Assembly: GCA_033239005.1 (NCBI GenBank)
Contig: BSQZ01000001.1
Coordinates: forward strand, 8,708,000 to 8,771,999
Source: Lamellibrachia satsuma
Lineage: Eukaryota; Annelida; Polychaeta; Sabellida; Siboglinidae
DNA: 64,000 nt
Direction: 5' to 3'
The translations under genes and the position numbers were made by a program. Numbering within the stretch: position 1 is the first letter of the stretch; the number at the start of each line of letters is the position of its first letter. Shown in pieces: positions 34,177-45,400 of the stretch. Under the pieces are notes generated by a model. It made no database searches. It had not been told where the DNA came from and saw only the letters and a list, made by a program, of their open reading frames with translations.

Positions 34177-35210
34177 CTTTCTGCTCGGATTCTACAAACG
34201 ATTGGACATTTTATATGGAGTTGTGAGTAATGTATTGGGATAGATTAATTACTAGTGACAACTATATTTTTCTTCTTCTGATGCAACTCATGATTCTGTA
34301 TTAGCCGCTTGCAAAATGTGGCTAGACTGTTGCCGAACTGGAGAGTACTGATGCATGGCATCTAGTGGTGTAATCCTAGTTCGGGTCTATATTAGGTAGA
34401 ATCTCGGATTTGTGTAGTTTAGCAGGTTAATGTAAGCCCTATGTTGAATGAATATATTATTTGTCCTTCAATGAGATGGAGAAGATACACTTTCTAAGCG
34501 TTTTGACTGACTGTTAGCTAACGTAACCGTTGTGCGCATTTGCTCCACAAAGTAACGGCGATGGGAATGGCTAGATTCATAGATAATACACAGACATACC
34601 AGCTAATACAACTGTTCGATGATACTGTTAGCAATATAATAAACCTTTTCCACTTCCACTAGTGTGTTGCATTCCCAATATAGGGTTATTGATGACAGTT
34701 AAAGGGCCGACGTTTTACGTAGGCGCCATCTTAGAGTGACCACTTCCGGCGCATGCGCATAACTACCACCAGTGAATCTGCATAAATCAATATCAGTAAC
34801 AGAGACTAGTAATATTATTTATGCATACTATAAATTTTGTTGCATTACAACTTGAACTACGCCACATAAGAAATATTCAAATGAATAAATTGTTTAGTTA
34901 GATGTTGTTATGTCAGATAAATGTAAAGTGAACATGACTGAAGAGTTCACACCACAAATTCACCTGCAAGGGTTTCCTTACTATAAAAGTGGGTTGACGT
35001 GCAGTCATAAGAGGTTGTGTGCTCCAACACATTGGGGAATGTAAGTAGGCTGGGTGGAAGACTGCACGTGGTCTGGGGGCCGACTTACCTCTCCCCTGTG
35101 GTGCACAATAAGCAGCCATAAGAGACTCGGTGAAAGTGGAATGGGCTTCCATCGCCTGTTTGGAGGTGCTCCACGGACTACCCGAGCCGGTAACTTGAAA
35201 CATAACCTCA
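34175..35210. other. Intergenic stretch with a possible NRF1-type site
   Basis: 34385-34640 resembles 31280-31395 (shared GGGTCTATAT and CTCCACAAAGT words), a dispersed repeat. At about 34748 the palindrome GCGCATGCGC matches the NRF1 binding consensus, but no 5' exon is identified next to it. The rest is anonymous. Confidence 0.4.
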
Positions 35211-35820
35211 TTGGTAGATAATGGCTACGCGTCACTCACGTCATTGATCGCTTATTTTTTTTATAAAAGAATGTCGATCATTCCATGTTCATATTCAGGT
35301 TATTATTCCCGATTCGCATTAGTTGGTCAATCGGATAAGTTTTATCGTCATCGTATGTATTTTAGAAACCATGACAGCTGCGTCAGTTTTCAACGGCAGT
35401 TAAATACCTTCCTTTTCCACCAGGAATCCACAAGATATGATGATATGTTTACTGGCTTTAATCTTATTCAATATGTATTATTATTATTTTGTCTTATTTA
35501 ATACCTTATATACCTTAATTTATTTAATTTATTATATTACTATTTTAATTGTATTGCTCTTAATGTAATTCATCATTTAAATTAGTTAATTCCATGTATA
35601 CGTTTTAGTTGTAAAGCCCTTAAATTTAAGTTGTACTTGTATTTTTAACTGTTTAATTTGATGTATGATTTCTAGTTGTATTGTTCTTAATTATTTTTTT
35701 ATTTTAATTATTTAACGACGTATATATGTTTAGCCGCATAACTGTTGTATTGTAAAGCGCCATAGAGCATTATGTGATTATGGCGCTATATAAATTTCGT
35801 ATTTTATTATTATTATTTTA
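35211..35820 (+). mobile_element. Retroelement 3' end
   Basis: A weak ORF (to 35501) with VSFQRQLNTFLFHQ, reminiscent of a LINE C-terminus, precedes an AT-rich 3' UTR. This ends AAAGCGCCATAGAGC ... TGGCGCTATATAAAT followed by ATT repeats, the CORE/L2-type tail seen on many LINEs and SINEs. Confidence 0.55.
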
Positions 35821-35894
35821 GTGGTGACATTCTCGAAACACCAGTGCCACAGTAAGCAGCGTATTAATATTTTTATGAAAACTCCCAATTTGGA

Positions 35895-36055
35895 GGGTAA
35901 GCGCATTTGCTGGATGTATGTGATTTTGACGAAACGTATTTGTTCAGTACATTGGCAGCGTAGTAACAGTGGATGTCATGAAGTTGTAGGATTTTTTTAA
36001 GGTCACGTTTTCTACTAATCATGCAAAACGTTAACGTGGCCACCCCAGGGAAATT
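35895..36055 (+). repeat. Dispersed repeat, copy 1
   Basis: About 150 bp shared with 56635-56775 in the same orientation, for example TGTATGTGATTTTGA, GGTCACGTTTTCT and AAAACGTTAAC then TGGCCACC. Family unknown. Confidence 0.7.
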
Positions 36056-37700
36056 GAAAGGCAATCTACAGTTATTCTGTTACTATAATGTAATAGTATA
36101 CAAAATGCTGGCATCGATAATTTGAGAATGTGCCATATGTTTAATTAATTCGGCGCCAAATTAAGTGTCAAATAGTTACTTAATCGTTTAACTGAGGCCG
36201 GCTTCTAACACGGCACTGGCGGTAAAGATGGCCCTCCTGGCGGACAGTTAAGAAGAACCGCAATATATCCGATAGGTGCGCGCGCGAGGTTAGGCGGAGA
36301 CGCGGGTTAATTGTTAATTAAGTTAATTGTTATTGTTACTGCGAAATTCGTAGGTTATTTATTTCGTTTTTTTTCGACATATGGACGGTTAGAAAACGAA
36401 TGTGAATTTGCCACGGAACAAACGAGTGACCAGTGAATGAGGGGAAACGCAGTATGCGCTTATTATTCTGAATCGATATCGGCATATTATCGCCGCCATT
36501 TTTATACCGGAGGTGAATTTGCCCCAGAAATGACGCATATAGTCGCGTATATGTTACGTCATAATAGTCTCTACGTCATATTGGCGCCCGCTCTCTGAAG
36601 TGACGTACAGCCTACAGGTCAGAACGGACGCGTTATATTGTTGTACTCATATGTTAACCGTTTCTGCAAATGTTTACACGACTGTCAGTTTCTGTTTATC
36701 TAATACGAAGATGTCCCTATCCTGACCAACCTGCACCACTGTCATCGAGACAAGCGATGTCGGACAACTCACTAATAGTCCCAGAACTGAAGGGAAGAAC
36801 CTCGAGCATGGTGACGGGCTTGGGAGTCAGGCCTCAGGACACTGCCGCTGAAGCTGCCAAACCTGTACTATGTCTATGGCATAGAAGACCAAGAGTCTAG
36901 TAGAACCTAGAGGAGACATGACACTTCCTTCGCATGCACACAAACAAATGACCCAAATGACCACCGGTAGCGCTAGCCTAGCAAATGATGGAGATGATTC
37001 TGTTTCAGGCACAACTCACACTTACACTGCATGCACACAATACTTGCGGTGGGAAAGGCGCCTGTCACCTTCTCGAGGTTCCTGGATTACGACAGCAAAT
37101 GTTGCTGTCGTGTGAACTAAGAACAGCGCGCACTGACACTATCTTGTAAACCGTGGATATTGTGTTTGTTTTTGTTTGTTTGTTTTATACTTAGGGACTT
37201 GGTGTCGGCGAAGTCATATCGTACGGTAGGTGCACGATTTTGTAACCTTAACATGTCTAAAGGGAAATGTGGTTGATACCAACTAAATATTCGACTGCCA
37301 CATTATTCACACAGCTTGACGTCTAAAATGATGGTGATGTGGAGCCTGCTTGTTACGACGGAAACACATATTTGGCTCGGTTGCATTATTGACAGTTGTG
37401 GTCCGAACCATGTTTGCTGTTGTGACCGACTGTGTTCAGCGGGAACATCGTCATTTCTTCGGGATGGTCTACAACTGAGCCTCCTTTGATGTCTCTGGCA
37501 TTTCAAGAGGTACCTCTTTGACAGCCTAAACAATATTGGTTAGTGCAATAAGGTAATGAATATAACAAGTTACATGCTTCCTGATATGCGCGCATTGTTA
37601 TCTCAGTTTTTTTCAGTGGGATAGTAGTTTTGCATGTTAGTATTCTGAACCAAACCCCCTAAGAATATAGAATACTATGTTACATAACAAAGTAGCTGTC
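36056..37700. other. Anonymous intergenic stretch
   Basis: CpG content is higher near 36200-36660 (GCGCGCGAGG, TTGGCGCCCGC), which might be a promoter-like island, but I find no first exon to go with it. A 76-codon ORF at 36670-36900 has no recognisable family. Confidence 0.35.
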
Positions 37701-37704
37701 ACAC

Positions 37705-38190
37705 CATCATGGGACGACTACCTGAATAAATGAATTCACATGGACAGTACATGTTCTCACATTTGCAAAGAAATATTCCAGCGATTTCACGAACATATCG
37801 CTGTCAGTCCAACCATTGGCGCTGCAGTAGCCGACCGACTGTGACGGCGCTCCGAGCATGAGATGACCCTGCGTGCGTTTTCGGGGGAATATCACCATTG
37901 ACCGCATGACCCCACCGCTGACATTCATTGCACAAATGACTGTGACAGTAGCGCCCCGCTCCCCACTTGTCATCTTCCCACCTGGCGTATCCCTTTGGTA
38001 GCAATGATGTCACTAGGAGGGTGGACCTTTGCTATCCCCGTTTCGTCAATATTCCACACTTTACTAGCAGTGTTAGTATGGTTCTCCAGCAATTCTTTGT
38101 ACGCCATGAAGAACTCTTTCACTTTGACTCTGTTGAAACCAACAGCTCGCGCGATGTTTGTGCCTTGGGGGACAAGCAAGGCAACGCCAC
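37705..38190 (-). pseudogene. pogo/Tigger-type transposase, middle part, inverted piece
   Basis: On the minus strand: ARAVGFNRVKVKEFFMAYKE, KVWNIDETGIAKVHPPSDII, ATKGIRQVG, then (shifted frame) SGERGATVTVICAMNVSGGV and MVIFPRKRTQGHLMLGAP. This is the DDE_1 catalytic core of pogo/Tigger transposases; the D of NIDETG is the first catalytic Asp. The next part of the protein (the ILDGHHSHHK block with the second Asp) is not here but lies on the opposite strand immediately to the right, so the element has been internally inverted. Confidence 0.88.
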
Positions 38191-39205
38191 ATATCATCAT
38201 CCTGGACGGCCACCACAGCCACCACAAGTCTCTGGCCGCCGTCACATAAGCGATTGAACATGGAATCCAGCTATTTCCACTGCCACCACACTGCACTCAC
38301 AAAATGCAGCCCCTTGATCGTACGTTTTTCAAATCATTGAAAGCTAATTACGAGGCCGCCGCCGGCAGTTGGATGGTCGCCAACCCGGGGATGACAATCA
38401 CCTTTTTTGATATGGCTGGCATATTTGGCAAAGCGTTCGTCAGGTGTTCGACGCAGGATAAGTTTCTGGTTTCGGCATGTGTGGGCTGTGTCATGTGTGG
38501 GCTGTAGCATGTGTGGCTGTGGCATGTGTGGGCTATGGCATGTGTGGGCTGTGGCATGTGTGGGCTGTGGCCATACGACTCCGCTATCTTCAGCGATTCC
38601 GACTTCATGGCGTCTGCTGTCACAGAGGAACCTATGCCTGTCGCCGGACCATCTTAAGCCATTCAAGTTGCCGGACCATCTTCTGCCACTCAAGTCGCCG
38701 GACCTGCTGCCACTGTAGTCGCCGGACCACCTGCTGCTACTGAACTCGCCAGACCATCTGCTGCTACTCAAGCTGCCGGACCACCGGCTGCCACTCAAGT
38801 CGCCAGACAATCTGCTGCCACTCAAGTCAGCAGACCATCTGTAGCCACTTTAATCGCCGAACCGTTGCCGCCACAACAAGCCCCAGGATCGTCGACTGCT
38901 GATGACGCGGCCACAGCCGACGCTATCCGTGCTTGTTCGCCACCGCCTTCACTGAACCGTCCACGACCTCGTACGAGGAAGGCAGTGTCGGCCACTGTGC
39001 TTACTGCGTCACATTTGAAGAGGCAACTCCATGAGAAGGAAACTTAACCAGAAGAGGACGAGGCAAGCGAACAAGACGGCAAGCAAGAAGTCAAGGACCG
39101 AGAGCAGTGAAGAAGAGGAGTGGCGGTGCCTGATTTGCGGGGAGCCTTTAGCAACAGTAGGTCGCGGGAGGTGTGGTCCAATGCCAGGAATGTCACAAGT
39201 GGGCC
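38180..39205 (+). pseudogene. pogo/Tigger-type transposase, C-terminal part
   Basis: On the plus strand: HIIILDGHHSHHKSLAAV (second catalytic Asp), then after a frameshift IQLFPLPPHCTHKMQPLDRT, FFKSLKANYEAAAGSWMVA and ITFFDMAGIFGKAFVR (to about 38450). An 18-bp minisatellite follows (38476-38575), then an Ala/Pro-rich tail of AATQVAGP-type repeats (38610-38850) and a basic segment with EEEEWRCLICGEPL, the Cys-motif end typical of Tigger-like proteins. Stops at about 38505 and in the tail, plus a shift near 39030, mark it as dead. Confidence 0.88.
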
Positions 39206-39206
39206 C

Positions 39207-39407
39207 GCAACGAATGCAAGATGCTTTCTCAGCGTCTTCTTTGTGTTCTTTGATGCGGGTTCCTAGGGTACGTTTCGTTTCTCCGATGTATGTGGCATTA
39301 CAGTTCTTACATGTTATGGAATCTAGCGATAGTCGTCTGAAGAAGATTGCTGATAGCAATCGAAACGTCATAGGAAGAAAAGGGTAAACTGACTGAGAAA
39401 TAAGCAA
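39207..39407 (-). mobile_element. Penelope-like element, GIY-YIG endonuclease fragment
   Basis: Minus strand: ITCKNCNATYIGETKRTLGT then RIKEHKEDAEKA. The C..C..TYIGET...L..R..EH pattern is the GIY-YIG domain at the C-terminus of Penelope-like retroelements. Only this end is present and it abuts the pogo remnant. Confidence 0.8.
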
Positions 39408-40425
39408 ACATGTTACCCGCTACATCGATTTATTTTAATTATATTCCTACGTTAATTGGTAGAGCTTTCATAAGCCCTAATAAAGATGTTGTATTGGTTC
39501 GTGAACTAGACCTTATTTGCATTGGTATAACCACTTTTTAGGGAGAAAAGCAGGACTATGTTGATTAGTATTGTGTTGAATATAACCCACACAAGTACAT
39601 ACACTATTTTGTGGGCGCAGTACTAATAACAATCGCATATGTTTGCCTGAAACAATGGCTATGGGTAAAGACAGCCTGCGGACCTACTTGCCCCAGGCGG
39701 GGGCCGTCTTGCCTCAAGGTATGGGGCAAGACGGTTTTGGGGTACTCGTATTGTTTTTCATATGTAACTCATCTAGCTTGTCTGTTTGTTGAAAATTGTT
39801 TTCCAATGGGTAACACATATATTTGTCTATAATATTAACATATTAAAGATATGTTGACATAGTTTCATGATGTAAAACTTTTTCCTTAGGGGGGCCGCGC
39901 TGCTCCAGGCTACCCTACTCGAAATTGAGTATTGTCTCGAGTGACTCACCTCGAAAGAAAACTGTACCGAGTGTGGCTTGGGCGAATGCAATCGCCTTTC
40001 GTACACCACCTTCAGAGGTATGTTGCCATGCCTCGCTTCGTGGGGGTCGCCAATAAAAAGGCATAAATCAGGAGGAAGAGCAAGGGACTTTCCAGAAGAG
40101 GGTTTCAAGCAGGGAGCCTTGATTATGTTTTAAGCGCCAAATACCGCGTTAATATTGGCTAACTGGTTCCCGACAATCGAATGGCCTTCTTGCTCATACT
40201 TGCGACTCGGCTTTGATTCGCCAACCGTGGCTATGCATACTGTCGACTAATTGGGTTCCCGATTCAATTTGAGAATCGAATAGAACTCCTGGTCGCAGGC
40301 TAGATTTGAGTCTTAACGTGTTGGCAGCCGGGAGTCCTAGCCGCGGTTTCCGCGCACACTGTCTACTCGACTGTTTGTGACAGTTGCTTTGAGCAAAAAT
40401 GACAAACCAGTCGCCAGTGTACGCC
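39408..40425. other. Anonymous intergenic stretch
   Basis: No gene or repeat identified. GC content rises from about 39880. Confidence 0.4.
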
Positions 40426-40426
40426 G

Positions 40427-40635
40427 GGCATTATGCGTCTAAAAGTTGTTCTGTCGAGGTAATTATTGTACCGTCAGGAACCCTACCCGGGCTCACTCGA
40501 CCACCGTTTTCTTTCTTATGAGATAAGAGTTTAAAAACCACCGATGTACGCTCTCTAATCTTCCCGGCTCTGCCAATGCTACGGTTGGTATAACGCTGGT
40601 GCTCGGTTGAAGCCGACGTGTAACGATGCGATATG
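40427..40635 (+). repeat. Direct repeat of about 205 bp, left copy
   Basis: Starts ATGCGTCTAAAAGTTG and CTGTCGAGGTAATTATTG and ends GCTCGGTTGAAGCC then GTGTAACGATGCGAT. It is matched by 41191-41397 with moderate divergence. Confidence 0.85.
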
Positions 40636-40839
40636 TTGTGGATTGGTCGTAGTGTCTAGTTGCCGAGACAAAGCTTGTGCATGGTTATGCTGCGACAAAC
40701 TGGGAGTGCCGGCAGGACGTTGTCGTGCCAGTTCTTACGTCAGTTTTCGTTCAAACTCGTGTGCAGCCGCCACTGAAGTAACATTCGGTCCAACCATCGG
40801 AGGTCTGACTCCATTGTCCAACCCGCTTTCTACGGTAGG

Positions 40840-41190
40840 ACCACCGTGGAGTCTCTACGGGATGGCTACCGTTGAGCCGTCGTGTACCTCCGGGGAGCCT
40901 GTCTCGACGGTATGGCCACCGGGAAGCTGATCTCGACTGTATGGCCACCGGGGAGCCGGTATCGACGGTATGACCACCGCGGAGCCGCACTTGACGGAAT
41001 GGCCACCAGGAAGCCGGTCTCGACGGCATGGCCACTGGGGAGCCGCTCTTTACGGTATGACCACCGGGGAGCTGCTCTCTACGGTATGGCCACCGTGGAG
41101 CCGATCTCGACGGTATGACCACCGGGGAACCGCTCTCTGGTAGGCATACGGTCACCGGGGAGCCGCTCTTTACGGTATGGCCACCGGGGA
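40840..41190. repeat. GC-rich 28-bp minisatellite, about 12 units
   Basis: Unit of the type CTCGACGGTATGGCCACCGG then GGAGCCGT. Open frames on both strands are a by-product of the composition. Confidence 0.93.
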
Positions 41191-41397
41191 TTTATGCGTC
41201 TAATAGTTGCTCTGTCGAGGTAATTATCGTACCACCAGGAGCATTGCCTGGCTTCACTCGACCATCGTTTCCTGTCTTATGAGAGAAGAGTTTAAAAACC
41301 ATCCATGTACGCTCTCTTCACGGCTTGGTCTGCTAATGCGACAATAATTGATATCACGCAGATGCTCGGTTGAAGCCAACGTGTAACTACGCGATCT
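41191..41397 (+). repeat. Direct repeat of about 205 bp, right copy
   Basis: Same orientation as 40427-40635 and about 764 bp from it, so the two flank the 28-bp minisatellite. They could be LTR-like ends or a segmental duplication; I see no primer-binding site. Confidence 0.85.
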
Positions 41398-41899
41398 TTC
41401 ACATGCCCCAGTTGCCCCTGTGTTATTCCGTCACTGCTGAGTATGTAGGAATGGATTTGCTATGTCAATGAAAAGGATTTTTTTCGTTAGATTCGACCAC
41501 ATATTCAGACATTCCTCGCTTCGGCGACCGCGATTGCTCGGCCATGTTCCGTCTGCACCGAATTTGGTAAATACATGGTTCTCAGTCACGCGACCAAAAT
41601 AGCCCTGCCTATTGATGACAGCCATGATATGAGTCAAGCGGGTCATTAGCAACCGCCATTGTTTCAACGAACATTTACTCCCGCGCTTTAAAAAAAATCA
41701 TGAATTCGTCTGTGTCTACAGCGAAGAAGTAAGTCAAATCTGCCGAATCGTTAGATAATGTCACAAGGAACCAGTATAAGGCCAAATTAGAGCTGATTGA
41801 CGGTGAAGATCCGTACGAAACGCCGAAGAAAGAATGGAACGTTGACCCCCCCATTTTAATGTGTGACGTCACCTCATTAACATAGCACGCGAACCAGAC

Positions 41900-42029
41900 A
41901 TGGCGTCGTCAGACATGCGTGTTTCGCATCGCACTGAAGTCAACTTTGGTGGATATTGGGGAAAACCGACATCAACCATCGATTGGTGCGAGAAAAACTA
42001 TGAAGTATCATACTACATTGCCGAATTCT
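41900..42029 (+). CDS. ACER3: ACER3-like exon 1: N-terminus and calcium site
   Basis: Starts at ATG 41900. Encodes MASSDMRVSHRTEVNFGG then YWGKPTSTIDWCEKNYEVSY and YIAEF plus one base of Trp44. The donor is TTCT|GTAAGT. GYWG.PTST.DWCE.NY...YYIAEF is the diagnostic N-terminus of the family. Confidence 0.95.
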
Positions 42030-42401
42030 GTAAGTATGCTGGTTGGGTCCAAATGTGCTATATACTGGTCAGTGTGGTTTTTGCTTGGCTTACGAATTGC
42101 AGCGATCAGCATTCTATAACTATAATATTTAGCAAACGTGCCGCAATCCAGAATGTCCGGGCAATAAAGGGCTTTATCATAGGATTTATGCTCTCATAAA
42201 ATTATGTCACTGGAAAAATTCGGTCGTAGAATGTCACTCATACACACAACTGAAAAGGTGGCTCCAATGTAGCGGACTTTCATCAAGCGGAATTCGATCA
42301 AAGAAAGGTGAGTGTCCAGTCTACGTTATATAAAGCCATTTATTAAAGCCTAATAAAGGTGAATTGTCACTGCCGTTTTCACAACTAATCTGAAGAAAGG
42401 A

Positions 42402-42461
<60 letters not shown>

Positions 42462-45400
42462 CTAATAGTTATTTCATCGATTGAGTGCAAACAAATTGTT
42501 AGAAAAGTTGTTTTTAGTTAGATACCTATGTCTATCAATGATTATTGATGCGAAAAGACGCCACCGCACAAAATAGGTATGCACATTTATGGCAAGTCGT
42601 ATACTTTTTTATAGCTGAAGATGGATGTTCCAAGAAAATGGTGAATTGTGCAGACATGTAACAATCAGTAGCAATCATTGAGATGTCTGTAGTGTTGTTG
42701 TATGATCATACAAGCAATGAGCTCGATGTGAACAGTGCCAGAGTATGTCTGTTCATCAAGAAATCCTGCCAGATTGAAAACATTCAAACAAGTGCAGCAC
42801 TTCTGCAGCACGTGAGACGAGCTGTTCAACAGGCAGGGTCTTCACCTCAGCTCCATATCCCTTGTGACTGGGGGTGGGAACACTCCAGTGGACACAGAGT
42901 TCTTTTAGACTCATCTCCCCCAAACATCTGAAGCCTGCTAGGAACTGATAAAGTGTGCAACAAGGGGTGCAAATGTGTACAAGAAGTACTCAAGCGTACA
43001 GCTTTGTGTGCCTGCAGTGGTGACTGTATGGGAAACAGGAACGGTAGTGCTGAAACTGTTGCTGACTGAGATAAGATATCTCTGCCTTATGACACTCATT
43101 TTGGACATGGATTCAGATTAGTGTTAATTAAGCAGACCTACAAATTACATTTATCAATGAACTGGTCAGTCAACGCCCACTTTTTATTTGGCTGCACCTG
43201 TTGTAATTGGTAAACATATAACTATATTTGCCTGGAACAATTGAAGTTTTCTGTATCTTAGCTTCTGCACATGTTTATTTTGAAAAAAGACTTGTTTTGG
43301 CAACCATTTTGGATTACGTAATAAAATTTTGCTTTGAGGTAAAACTCAAAATGTCCCTATGTCAAGAATTGCTCTACCAAAACCAACAATCCTGCCAAAT
43401 TTCATACTTGTAACATGAAAATGCACAATTCTGGAACATATATCTTCAGCTATTACTGGTTCTGGCAGTTTCTGCTGTACTTAATAGAATATGCTGTGTT
43501 CATGGAAATTTCAAGACACTTGCGAGAGAGACCTATTGACAAATTAACGAATATAATACTTTTTGGCATATACTTCGTTGCGCCATTGGAAATATTTAAC
43601 TTTAGCTGTATATTCTTTTTTGTGTACTTCCAGATGTGACTGGATGATATCTGCCACCATTGCCAAATTCATCTTCAACTTCCAGTGTTTTGGAAATGTC
43701 GTAAAGGAAAGGTGCACTTCATGCAAAGCTGAAAGCAGTGCGGAAGAAGTACCATCAGTCATCTTAAATTTTAAAGAACGAAATAATCCACAGAGAAAGA
43801 AATCAAGCAAGAAAAAAGAGTATCACAGCTTCTGATCGATGAGTTGTCAACACTTGTGTTTGATCCTACTCTAAATTTTATTTTGATTCCATACAATTCA
43901 GATGGCATCAATGAGGAGTACGGTCGGTGGACTGCAGTTGATGAAGGCAGAAAAACAACAATTCTTGTCAGAGCCAACCAACACTCCCGAAAAGAGATTG
44001 ATGCTACACATTTATGTTGTTTATTCATAAGAAAAACACTAACATATAAGATAATCAATATTAGTTTTGTTAGGCCCAGACTATATTTGGGGTCAGTTGC
44101 ATTATATAAATTCCCATTACACACCAATATACCAATTACAATCTAACTTCCATAGCAAAATAAGAATATGTAAACAGAGCAACGAGACATACTCAATGCC
44201 AAAAATAACATATTTTAGAACAGCTTTTTTAATTTCTGCATATTATGGTACATGGCAAATAAATGTGATTATGCAACATTATTGTTTAGTGATTATTTGT
44301 AACCAAATTATTTGAGTTACAAAGCTGCAAGAATAGCAATTGAAAATGCCATTTACATTTTCATAAATTCTATTACTTTCCATCTACAAAGTGGAGATTG
44401 CAAACGTACGTGTTGTTGGAAATACTCTCCACAGTGAAGCCGTCCCTTGAACGTGCCTGTATCCACTTCTTACACTTGTCAGGTTGTGCAAACATTAGGA
44501 ACGGGATGAAATACACACCCTGCATGTGCATGTCTTGAATCACTGTTACACGTCCCATATGAAAAATGCTTGTTACCCACGAAACAACATACAAATAATG
44601 CACATCGGGCTGTCATGCCGGATGTCAACTCCAGTAGTGCTTTTGCTGCTAAGCCAGTGTCCACCTTTAGTTGCTGTCTACTCCTTACAGAAGGTTTTAA
44701 AATGGGTGACTTCCATTTATGTGAAAAACGTTCAGCCTGGAATTTTTTTTTATATTCAGAAACATTTGTCCTAATAAGCGTACACCCCCATTTTTTGGTG
44801 AATCCAGGTTACTTGTCCCAACTTTGTGCATCGCTGAATTCTATGGCAGCGTAGCATCATACAAAAATTCACAAGTGGGATACAAAATTGAGGAATTTAT
44901 TTAACTTTGCATACGCAAATCCCTCAGAAAATTCCCCCTTGTGTCTAATTGACAAAAAGAAGCATGAACTCGCTCTTGGGAATCCATGTTGAGATGAATT
45001 TATGCCTAATAAGGAAGTCTTTAATTAACCTTTCTAATAATTTACAAATCACTGATGTTAAACTCACAGGTCTGTAATTCTCTGACTTATTTCTCGAACC
45101 CTTTTTAAATAATGGTATGATGTTTGCTTCTTTCCATTCAGAAGGAACAACTCCCTCTTTTAATGACAAGTTGAACACTCTTGCAAGTGGTATACTGATT
45201 TGTTCTATTGTTTCCATTAATAGTTTTGGAGGAATTCCATCCACTCCCAATGATTTGTTATCCTTCAATGCCTTTATTTTCTTAGCTACCATTTCTGGAG
45301 TTCCAAATAACTGCCCTAAATTGTCAGATTTAGCATCTGGAATGATGCTCTTTTAAGGCAATTTCCAGCGCTAGCCTTACTTTGAGAAAAACATGTTTCT

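Noticed and set aside
35085..35203. Minus-strand ORF with ATG and a GTAAGT donor (MFQVTGSGSPWSTSKQ...)
   Set aside because: No second exon or homology; ACTTACCTCTCCCC on the plus strand also resembles the U1 5' end but the rest of U1 is absent.
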